Assembly (NCBI GenBank): GCA_030619215.1
Contig: JAUXBV010000159.1
Span: 1-7,367 of the forward strand
DNA: 7,367 bases
Origin: Fibrobacterota bacterium
GTDB lineage: Bacteria > Fibrobacterota > Chitinivibrionia > Chitinivibrionales > JANQEN01
Reading direction: 5' to 3'
Part shown: one piece after another, positions 1 to 5,999 of the stretch
How the letters are laid out: the number at the start of each line of letters is the position of its first letter
Numbering within the stretch: position 1 is the stretch's first letter
Program-made: the position numbers and the translations under genes
Notes under the pieces: generated by a model
The model's database searches: none
What the model was told of the DNA's origin: nothing
Seen by the model: only the letters and a program-made list of their open reading frames with translations

Positions 1-141
1 TACTCCCACCCTCTGTTGCTCCTGTTTTAAAATCATTTGTAAATTACTATTAGTTAACAATTTCATTTAAGAAAAATTACATTTATTATACCTTAATTAA
101 AATAAGGGTAATCCTGGTCATCTGCAAAATCTGGGTCAAAA
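1..141. other. 3' flank of the Wzc-like gene, no complete gene
   Basis: On the minus strand this holds a short +1-frame extension of the kinase gene (to 93; see findings), a weak CCTTA/TAAGG hairpin without a T tract and a TATAAT at 90-85. It ends with AGGAG at 23-19, which lies 9 nt before a GTG at 9-7. The last could be the start region of the next gene in the same direction, cut off by the edge. No terminator was found. Confidence 0.4.
19..23 (-). promoter_or_regulatory. Possible ribosome binding site of the next gene
   Basis: AGGAG on the minus strand, with a GTG codon 9 nt further on at 9-7 and only two more codons before the window ends. The spacing is right for a start, but no coding sequence can be judged here. 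Confidence 0.25.
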
Positions 142-2388
142 TTAGGTATGTTTTTTAGCTACTTTCTCTTTCCCATGCTCTTTGTATTGATAATAAATGT
201 ATGCATGGGGGAAACCGCTGGTTTCGGGTTTTATATCATTCAATATAACGCCCAGTATATTTGCTGAAACCGCTTCGAGCCGCTCCTTGCTCAAACGTAA
301 AGAGTTCCTTGGAACCTTGCCGACTTTGTAGACAAGAAATACTCCGTCAACCTTTTTAGACAATACGATCGAATCCGCGACAGGCAGGAGAGGCGGCGCA
401 TCAACAAGGATTACATCATAGTATTTTTTTAGATCTTTTAAAAGGATATCCATCTTCTGGGATGTTAGAAGCTCTACCGGGTTTGGCGGTTTCTGCCCGT
501 AAGTAATCAGATTCAGGTTCTCAAGGCCGGGAACATTAAGAATATCATCCATTGACATTCCTCCAAGAACCAGGTCGGTAACCGACCTGACGCAGTCCTG
601 CCATTTTGCTTTTTCTATGAGTACATCCGCTGTTCCGGGGCCTCTTTCCAGGCCGAAAAGGCGGAACATTGACGGACGGCGCAGGTTACACCCTATGAGT
701 AGTACTTTTTTACCTTCCTGCGCCAGTGTAATTCCAAGATTCGCGGTTATGGTGCTTTTTCCTTCCTGCATTGTTGCCGAGGTAATAAGAACTGTTTTCA
801 CCTGTTTCTCATAAAACAGATATTCCATATTGGTACGCAATATTCTGAATGACTCCGAAGATGGGTCTTTGGGAAGCAGTTGCGTTACCAGTATCTTATT
901 CGGTTTTACTGATGTAGACAATTGTTTTCTTTTATTATTTAATCCCCTTTTTTTACTCTTCGGTGTCTCATCCAGTATATGGGGAATAACAGCCAACACC
1001 GGAAGTTTAATTGTACGCTCAACCTCTTCTATGGTTCCAATAGAGGTATCGAGGACCTCTCTTAAAATTGAGAAAATAAGGCCTAGAATTATTCCAAAAA
1101 GAATACCTATAGAAGCGACTCTTGCGACATTTTTATTAACAGGGTTACCCGGGATTGTAGCGAGAGACATGATAGTTATATCATCAACAATTCCAGCCTC
1201 TGTTATCATGGCCTCCTGATGCTTCCTCGAAAGCAAATTATTGAGCTCCTCGTTTACTTCAAGGCGTCTTAACAGACGGGAATATTGCATCTGATTGCCT
1301 GGTATACTCCGTAACTCCCTCTCAACTTCCCGGTTTTCTTTAGTAAGCTTTTCCTTCTTGTCCGCAAGAATATCACGCTTCTTTTCGTATTCACCAAGAA
1401 TTTGACCGGTGGTTTCCCTGATCCTTTTCTCTATCTCTTTATTCGCAGGATGATCCTTCCTGTAGAAACTTACCTGATCCGCCAATTGGATCTGTAATTG
1501 TAGAAGCCTCCTGTTTAATTGCTGTAATCCCGGATCCCTATCGGTAAACTCAGAAATCCAACCCATTCCAACAGAAATGGTATCGGGTTTAAGACTATCA
1601 GTTACATTGTCCTGGTTCACTCCGGTAAACTTCTTTACCAGGTCCTTCATAGTGTTAAACTTACGAAGCTTTTTTTCCTGCATTTGTATTATGGTGGTTG
1701 CTTCGTCTATCTGTTTAAAATCTTCCTGAATCTTCAGGGCCTTTTGGATAACGACCCTTGAATTTTCATTTATGGAAGGAATCTCCTGCTGCTCTTCAAA
1801 TGAGCGCACCGAATACTCCGCGTCACTTAAATCTCTCTGACACCGATCCAATTGCCCTTCAATGAATTGTATCGTGCTTGTGGCATGAAGCTTTTTTCCA
1901 TGTATACTGAAATCACGATAGGAAAGTGCAATAGCATTTGCCGCATCAGCCGATTTTTTCGGCTCATTCGATGTTGCTTCAATCTTTAAAATATTGGTGT
2001 TTCCTGTCACAGAGGTGCTGATTTTTGAACGAAGGGTATGTAATATACTAAGGATACGGTCATCAGAAGGATAGGTATCGCTTGGAATACTGTCCTCAAT
2101 GAGCTTTAATCGTTTTGCAGCCCTTAATAGTACAGGAAAACTGGTTATAACTTTGGTCTCGGTTTCAATATTATCCCATGCGCCGTAATAGAGCATTGAC
2201 TCCGTGCCAAGGCCCATCATACTGTTACGGTCAACTTTCACCGTTGCACTGGACTTAAACAAAGGGGCTTTAATTTTCACAAAGAAAACACTGAAGCATA
2301 CAGAGAATATAACTGTAAAAATAACGATTTTGTAACGTTTCCTCAGGACTCTTTGTAAATCAGTGATATAAAATTCGTACTGTTCCAA
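142..2388 (-). CDS. Wzc-like polysaccharide co-polymerase fused to BY-type tyrosine kinase
   Basis: This 748-aa inner-membrane protein would control chain length and export of a surface polysaccharide with the lipoprotein encoded just upstream. An N-terminal Wzz domain has TM1 at about residues 21-37. A long, largely coiled-coil periplasmic part includes a GNVR-like stretch before TM2 (about 424-442), which is preceded by the proline-containing IPGNPVN. The cytoplasmic kinase half has the usual SESFRILRTN lead-in, Walker A (A538 to T546, with GKST and K544), Walker B VDAPP (D663) and a C-terminal tyrosine cluster (Y730, Y732, Y733, Y735). The length fits fused PCP-2a proteins. The odd point is Walker A': LLIGCNLRRP has G566 and N568 where the family has Asp (DxD), so kinase activity is doubtful. 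The start is TTG, chosen because AAGGA lies 7 nt upstream and the Wzz domain begins at once. It follows the export gene by 16 nt, so the two are probably co-transcribed. Confidence 0.93.
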   Translation of the reverse strand: MEQYEFYITDLQRVLRKRYKIVIFTVIFSVCFSVFFVKIKAPLFKSSATVKVDRNSMMGLGTESMLYYGAWDNIETETKVITSFPVLLRAAKRLKLIEDSIPSDTYPSDDRILSILHTLRSKISTSVTGNTNILKIEATSNEPKKSADAANAIALSYRDFSIHGKKLHATSTIQFIEGQLDRCQRDLSDAEYSVRSFEEQQEIPSINENSRVVIQKALKIQEDFKQIDEATTIIQMQEKKLRKFNTMKDLVKKFTGVNQDNVTDSLKPDTISVGMGWISEFTDRDPGLQQLNRRLLQLQIQLADQVSFYRKDHPANKEIEKRIRETTGQILGEYEKKRDILADKKEKLTKENREVERELRSIPGNQMQYSRLLRRLEVNEELNNLLSRKHQEAMITEAGIVDDITIMSLATIPGNPVNKNVARVASIGILFGIILGLIFSILREVLDTSIGTIEEVERTIKLPVLAVIPHILDETPKSKKRGLNNKRKQLSTSVKPNKILVTQLLPKDPSSESFRILRTNMEYLFYEKQVKTVLITSATMQEGKSTITANLGITLAQEGKKVLLIGCNLRRPSMFRLFGLERGPGTADVLIEKAKWQDCVRSVTDLVLGGMSMDDILNVPGLENLNLITYGQKPPNPVELLTSQKMDILLKDLKKYYDVILVDAPPLLPVADSIVLSKKVDGVFLVYKVGKVPRNSLRLSKERLEAVSANILGVILNDIKPETSGFPHAYIYYQYKEHGKEKVAKKHT

Positions 2389-2395
2389 AAAACAA

Positions 2396-2400
2396 TCCTT
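2396..2400 (-). promoter_or_regulatory. Ribosome binding site deciding the TTG start of the Wzc-like gene
   Basis: AAGGA on the minus strand ends 7 nt before the TTG at 2388-2386. No ATG or GTG lies close by in frame upstream, and the first residues after TTG lead directly into the Wzz domain, so this site supports the non-ATG start. Confidence 0.6.
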
Positions 2401-2404
2401 GTAT

Positions 2405-3184
2405 TTAATAAAAAGTTCTAACTATCACATACCATGGTAAAACTACATTAAGTACTGAAAAAACTTCCTTAAATCCTGTTATGAATCTACGCGGGACAAA
2501 GACAATATCCTTGTCCTTAAGAGCCATATTTTTATATATATTACCTGATTTCATTATGTCATATAAATCAATTGAATATATACTGACTATTTCTTTATTA
2601 GCTCTGATAATTTTTATCGAACGCCTGTATGCATTCGCTTCACATCCACCTGCGGATGAAATAGCATCAAGAAGCCTGTCTCCTGATTTGTATGGAATTG
2701 AACCGGAATTACTCACTTCTCCAAAAACATAAACCCTCGGTTCATATAATTTTTCAATGATCTGGATTTCGCAGTGAGGGGAAACCACCAGCTCCGAAAA
2801 TTTTTCTTCAATCAATTTTTCCGCTTTTACAAGCGTTAATCCCTCCAATTTAATAGCCCCGATCGGCAGAATAAAAACAGAGCCGGTTTCATCTACTCGC
2901 TTTTGCTCGACTCTCGGTTCCTGGCTTACAGGCAGCTTCTCATAAATAGTCACCTGAATTCGATCTCCCCGCATGATAATTTCTGTCTGAAAACGGGCTT
3001 CGTCCGAAAGTGCTTCTTCTGTTTTCAGGTCCTCATCAACCAATTCAAGGAGGCCTTTTTTGTCAATTTCTATTTTATCGCTCTTCGGCACAGGCTGAGT
3101 TTCGCGCTTTGCACAGCCAATAACCATTATACTAAAAAGAAATAGAAATGAATAAACAGAAAAAATTATTCTACTATTTTTCAT
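2405..3184 (-). CDS. Outer-membrane polysaccharide export lipoprotein (Wza-like, Poly_export plus SLBB)
   Basis: This 259-aa protein is a predicted outer-membrane lipoprotein forming the export channel for a surface polysaccharide. The N-terminus has a basic start, a hydrophobic core (about residues 6-22) and a lipobox VIGC with C24 as the lipidated cysteine; Ala at +2 fits outer-membrane sorting. A Poly_export domain covers about residues 68-146 (MRGDRIQVTIYE, then GSVFILPIGAIKLEGLT). One SLBB domain follows from about 149 (RVYVFGEVSNSGSIPY...LLDAISSAGG). The tail from about 235 is hydrophobic and could be the membrane helix seen in Wza. With one clear SLBB domain it is shorter than E. coli Wza, as is usual for many non-enteric homologues. 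GGAGAG lies unusually close to the ATG (2 nt), but the signal peptide requires this start. It is first in a two-gene unit with the Wzc-like gene. Confidence 0.93.
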   Translation of the reverse strand: MKNSRIIFSVYSFLFLFSIMVIGCAKRETQPVPKSDKIEIDKKGLLELVDEDLKTEEALSDEARFQTEIIMRGDRIQVTIYEKLPVSQEPRVEQKRVDETGSVFILPIGAIKLEGLTLVKAEKLIEEKFSELVVSPHCEIQIIEKLYEPRVYVFGEVSNSGSIPYKSGDRLLDAISSAGGCEANAYRRSIKIIRANKEIVSIYSIDLYDIMKSGNIYKNMALKDKDIVFVPRRFITGFKEVFSVLNVVLPWYVIVRTFY

Positions 3185-3229
3185 TGCTCTCCATAAAAAA
3201 AATTATGTTGTTTAATCTTCAAACCACAT

Positions 3230-3235
3230 ATTATA
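3230..3235 (-). promoter_or_regulatory. Candidate -10 box for the export operon
   Basis: A perfect TATAAT on the minus strand lies about 45 nt before the export gene ATG. The -35 position 17 nt upstream (TAATTT) does not match the sigma-70 consensus, so an activator would be needed if this is a promoter. In such AT-rich sequence a lone TATAAT can occur by chance. Confidence 0.3.
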
Positions 3236-3243
3236 TATCGACA

Positions 3244-3292
3244 ATATGATAAAAATTATTTACGCATATATTATTATATGATAAAAGTTTAT
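3244..3292. repeat. Direct repeat upstream of the export operon
   Basis: The 11-mer ATATGATAAAA occurs exactly at 3244-3254 and 3276-3286. Similar sequence (ATTAT versus GTTTAT) follows each copy. The 32-bp period is about three helical turns, which suits a regulator bound to one face of the DNA. An imperfect palindrome of the CATATA...TATATG type sits between the copies at 3265-3280. Confidence 0.45.
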
Positions 3293-3506
3293 GAAATTCC
3301 ATAAATAAATCCGCAAAAAATATGCCAAGAAGTTGAATTTTCTATTGCTTTTGTAAATCTACCTTTCTATTAAACATGCGATTTATTAAAAATACCCTGT
3401 ATGTTGTAGTGGAAAATATAAACACCTCAACTTATTGGAACTATCTAGGAAAAAGAGGTCGTGGTTCTCACTTTAATAAACCATAGTATTGTATTATCTA
3501 ATCAAT

Positions 3507-3531
3507 AAAAAAAGAGAATATTACCTCTTTT
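3507..3531 (-). terminator. Weak intrinsic terminator candidate after the GT9 gene
   Basis: On the minus strand AAAAGAG and CTCTTTT form a 7-bp stem around an 8-nt loop, followed by three more T. It starts about 60 nt after the GT9 stop codon. The stem has only two G-C pairs, so termination may be weak or conditional. Confidence 0.4.
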
Positions 3532-3593
3532 AATTAGCATCTTTGGAAAAATATACCTGTTTTTGTCAATCTTATCTTCTTCTCTTGCCAAAT

Positions 3594-4634
3594 TTACCTG
3601 TTTAGCAATATATTTGCAGATTCAACAACTTCCTTAACAGTAATACTTTCTATACATGATAAATAATCGCATTTGTTATTATTGCAAGGCCTGCAATTAA
3701 GGCTTTTATAAATAAGGATATAATTTTCCGGAGATGTATATGGCCTAAACAACTCCGGATATCCAGGGCCAAAAATTGCAACCTGCTTGATATTAAGCGC
3801 TGCTGCGATATGCATTGGAGCGCTGTCATTGGTTATAAGCAAATCGAGTTGACTGATGATATATACTAGATCGTTGAGCGTGAGTTTGCCCGCCAGGTTA
3901 ATGGCATCATGGTTCATTGTATCTTGAATATGCTGACTAATGCTCATTTCACCGGGACCGCCAAGAAGAATAATACGGGCATTACACTGTTCAACAAGGC
4001 GATCAGCGATATCTGCAAGGCGGTCTGGGTGCAATCGTTTCTTTGGCTGGTCACTTCCGGGATTAATAGCAACAGTTGGCGAATGTTGATTAATCGATTT
4101 TTCATTAAACAGGTATCCCCATTTTTCTTTGCTTGTTAAATTATAATAAACCTCAATACCTTTACTGTCCGGCTTACCCCCAGCTAATAGGGCAACATCT
4201 AAAAAAGATTCAACATAGTGCCTGTTTCGGAAGTTATCAGCAGGTACCTTTTTATTAACAAACAGCCCAAATCCTTTGTAATCATGAGCTATTTTAACCG
4301 GTGCTCTGAGGAGAGAAAAGAGAAGTCCCATCTGAAAAGCACCTCTTGCCGTTGCAACAGGATGAAGATTTATTATCATGGCATATTCAATTTTTCTAAG
4401 TTGCAGTGCAATTTTGAGCATATCAAATAAAACTGATTTTCTGCTTCGTAATTCCCGTATCGGGAATTCCCATAGTTGGTCAATATAGGTATATTGACGC
4501 GCGAGAGGAGCGGCATCAGTGCTGGTAAGAAGATGTATTTCCGAATCAGGGAATCCGTTTCGAATGGCCCGAAAACTCTTTGAGGCAAGGATAAGGTCTC
4601 CAATTCCTGCAATTAAGACAATTAAAACCGGCAT
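3594..4634 (-). CDS. Glycosyltransferase family 9 (heptosyltransferase-like)
   Basis: This 346-aa cytoplasmic enzyme of family GT9 would transfer a sugar, typically ADP-heptose or a related nucleotide sugar, to an LPS core or polysaccharide acceptor. The GT-B fold is visible. The N-terminal domain opens with LIVLIAGIGDLILA, where D13 matches the position of the conserved aspartate of heptosyltransferase I. The C-terminal domain has NPGS (191-194), KKRLHPDR, LLGGPGE (223-229), NLAGKLTLNDL (246-256) and the donor-site motif ITNDSAPMHIAAA (267-279). Near the end is a four-cysteine pattern (C314, C317, C322, C327) often seen in GT9 members of polysaccharide loci. The length is normal for the family. 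It follows the S26 peptidase gene by 45 nt, so the two are probably co-transcribed. The ribosome site is weak and distant (AGGGA), but the start fits the family N-terminus. The actual donor and acceptor cannot be told. Confidence 0.9.
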   Translation of the reverse strand: MPVLIVLIAGIGDLILASKSFRAIRNGFPDSEIHLLTSTDAAPLARQYTYIDQLWEFPIRELRSRKSVLFDMLKIALQLRKIEYAMIINLHPVATARGAFQMGLLFSLLRAPVKIAHDYKGFGLFVNKKVPADNFRNRHYVESFLDVALLAGGKPDSKGIEVYYNLTSKEKWGYLFNEKSINQHSPTVAINPGSDQPKKRLHPDRLADIADRLVEQCNARIILLGGPGEMSISQHIQDTMNHDAINLAGKLTLNDLVYIISQLDLLITNDSAPMHIAAALNIKQVAIFGPGYPELFRPYTSPENYILIYKSLNCRPCNNNKCDYLSCIESITVKEVVESANILLNR

Positions 4635-4679
4635 GTTTCAATATATCTTTCCCTGGTTAATACTTTTATTTATGGTATC

Positions 4680-5123
4680 TTATTTAAACGTTTTTTTGCA
4701 TATACCAAGCTTTATAGATATTAAAAACTGCAGAAGGAATCCAATGGGAATCACAATAAATCGATAGGGATCGTTAAACGAAAGTCGGATTTTCCTGTTT
4801 TCTCTTTTGACATACTCTACTGCACCGATGATTTGATCAGAAGCAATCTTTGAAATAGAAAAAGGGCATCCATCTCCATGAACCAATATCTCCCATTTGT
4901 CATTAGCTTTTTTTCTACTCCATATTATACGATGTATTATAAGCTGCTCTCCCGAAAAAAAAGCGACAACCTTACCCGGCGAAGGTATAAAAGACTTCCG
5001 ACTGATTGAGACTGTATCACCATCATTGATAAAAGGCCACATGCTTGTTCCACCAACAATAACTTCACAGCGATTATATTTCTTTAAAATTTCCAGAAGC
5101 ATTTTTTTATGGGTTATTTTCAT
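4680..5123 (-). CDS. S26-family signal-peptidase-like protein (S24/S26 fold)
   Basis: This 147-aa protein has the peptidase S24/S26 fold. The motif GGTSMWPFINDGDTVSI supplies the nucleophile S27 in a Ser-Met-x-Pro box. GKVVAFF (50-56) and LIIHRI (61-66) follow; H64 stands where LepB-type enzymes have lysine, so the match is to the Ser-His, SipW/ER-like type. VHGDGCPF (81-88) corresponds to the GD box. There is no N-terminal membrane anchor; instead a hydrophobic segment (about 122-140) near the C-terminus could be the anchor. Family members process secreted proteins after export. Copies in polysaccharide loci beside HprK-like kinases and PF14907 proteins are common, but their substrate is not known. 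The first ATG has GAGAG about 10 nt upstream; a later ATG (M8) has no ribosome site. It may have its own promoter after the terminator at 5209-5245. Confidence 0.78.
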   Translation of the reverse strand: MKITHKKMLLEILKKYNRCEVIVGGTSMWPFINDGDTVSISRKSFIPSPGKVVAFFSGEQLIIHRIIWSRKKANDKWEILVHGDGCPFSISKIASDQIIGAVEYVKRENRKIRLSFNDPYRFIVIPIGFLLQFLISIKLGICKKTFK

Positions 5124-5172
5124 AACACCAATACTCTCAGTGAACTCTGTGGTTAACTGCTTGATTTAATTT

Positions 5173-5201
5173 ATTATATAATCAATCCCATTAAAGTTAA
5201 A
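5173..5201 (-). promoter_or_regulatory. Candidate sigma-70-type promoter for the S26 peptidase and GT9 genes
   Basis: On the minus strand a perfect TATAAT (5178-5173) follows TTTAAC (5201-5196) at 17-nt spacing. The -35 box matches consensus in only three of six positions. Its place between a good terminator and the next ATG, about 50 nt upstream of that ATG, supports it. Confidence 0.4.
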
Positions 5202-5208
5202 GCATAAG

Positions 5209-5245
5209 AAAAAAAATCAGACAACATCCCAAAAGGAGCTGTCTT
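5209..5245 (-). terminator. Intrinsic terminator overlapping the end of the HprK-like gene
   Basis: On the minus strand AGACAGC pairs with GTTGTCT (7 bp, one G-U wobble). TCC/GGA extends the stem inside, with a bulged T, around a T-rich loop. Two bases after the stem an unbroken run of eight T begins directly at the TGA stop of the kinase gene, so the whole stem is coding sequence for its last ten or so codons. On the plus strand the wobble becomes an A-C mismatch, so the minus-strand direction is favoured. Confidence 0.75.
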
Positions 5246-5999
5246 TTTTAAAATGCAGTTCATAGGCAGGAACAGAGTTGACAAGGGTGATCGCTGTTTG
5301 CATAAGCGTCTCCGTATCATATAATTCATTGCTAAACAGGCAACAGCATCGAAGAAGCCGGGTTAAAGCATTTCTACGGGTTATGGTAGTTTTATAACAC
5401 TTTCGGCTTTTCTTCAGAAAATAAACTGCTTGTAATGAAGTTGATCTATTATAAGCCGGGCCTTTACGCATCTCTCCCCAGAAAGGCGTCCCATATACTT
5501 TAGCAATACCATCATTCCCTATTCTCAAGGCAACAATTTCATCATTGAGAACAGTCCCGATACTTGAAGATAATTTTGCAACGGTTGTCTTTCCACTTCC
5601 GGATGGTCCTAAAAAAAGGTGCGCTCTTCTACCTTTTACGATCCCGGTCGCGTGAAGAAGGAGACCTCTATTCGCGGTTAAAAGTGTAGAATACAATACT
5701 CTGAGGCACGCATCAAAAGAGTAAATTGAGCGTCGCATATATATTTCACCGCATTCATTATTAAATGTACAGACAAAATCAGACCTGCATATATTCAATG
5801 CGTTGTTATCAATTTGTTCGATAATTACATCTTTATTGTCAAGGGAAAATTTAGATGAAAAGAAGCAGTGTAATGTTAAAAGAGGCCGCGCATCTTTTTG
5901 TATAAAGCCGTGATATCTTCTCCTGATACGGGATACCATCTCCTTTGATTGGATCTCAAATCCTACAGGCAGGCTTCCAATGGATAACACTATTAACAT
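5217..5999 (-). CDS. HprK-like P-loop kinase
   Basis: This 260-aa protein resembles the kinase domain of HPr kinase/phosphorylase but belongs to the HprK-related group found in polysaccharide and peptide-modification loci, not the sugar-repression regulator. About 110 residues precede GLLLHATGIV (H116). Walker A is GPSGSGKTT (131-139, K137). LNDEIVAL (151-158) carries acidic D153 and E154 at the metal-binding or catalytic position. GTPFWGEM (170-177) and the C-terminal YELHFKKD are family traits. Three cysteines in a row (218-220) are unusual. It probably phosphorylates a hydroxyl on a peptide, protein or glycan; the substrate is unknown. AGGGAGGG lies 10 nt before its ATG, and it overlaps the nucleotidyltransferase gene by 7 nt, so translation is probably coupled. 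Related kinases and nucleotidyltransferases occur together in some lasso-peptide clusters, which is a parallel rather than proof. Confidence 0.85.
   Translation of the reverse strand: MLIVLSIGSLPVGFEIQSKEMVSRIRRRYHGFIQKDARPLLTLHCFFSSKFSLDNKDVIIEQIDNNALNICRSDFVCTFNNECGEIYMRRSIYSFDACLRVLYSTLLTANRGLLLHATGIVKGRRAHLFLGPSGSGKTTVAKLSSSIGTVLNDEIVALRIGNDGIAKVYGTPFWGEMRKGPAYNRSTSLQAVYFLKKSRKCYKTTITRRNALTRLLRCCCLFSNELYDTETLMQTAITLVNSVPAYELHFKKDSSFWDVV

Larger units (their letters stand above)
3185..3593. other. Gene-free AT-rich region upstream of the export operon
   Basis: No plausible reading frame on either strand was found in these roughly 410 bases. The part next to the GT9 gene carries a weak terminator candidate and a longer inverted repeat that shares one arm with it. 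The part next to the export gene has an exact 11-bp direct repeat and a TATAAT box. The content suggests that transcription of GT9 ends here and that the export operon is started and controlled from here. No homology to a known RNA family is recognised. Confidence 0.5.

Noticed and set aside
91..107. CCTTA/TAAGG hairpin after the Wzc-like gene as a terminator
   Set aside because: The stem is only five pairs and is followed by TATAATAAATG rather than a T tract.
617..1219. Open frames on the plus strand opposite the Wzc-like gene
   Set aside because: They lie wholly antisense to a gene with clear domains, and their translations show no domain or motif.
3551..3610. Imperfect direct repeat around ACCTGTTT at the end of the GT9 gene, and a TTGACA on the minus strand near 3567
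   Set aside because: The repeat is short and degenerate, and TTGACA has no -10 box at proper spacing, so chance is the simpler view.
4376..4612. Alternative minus-strand frame inside the GT9 gene, and plus-strand frames opposite GT9 and the S26 peptidase (3909-5169)
   Set aside because: All overlap convincing family members in the real frame; their translations look random.
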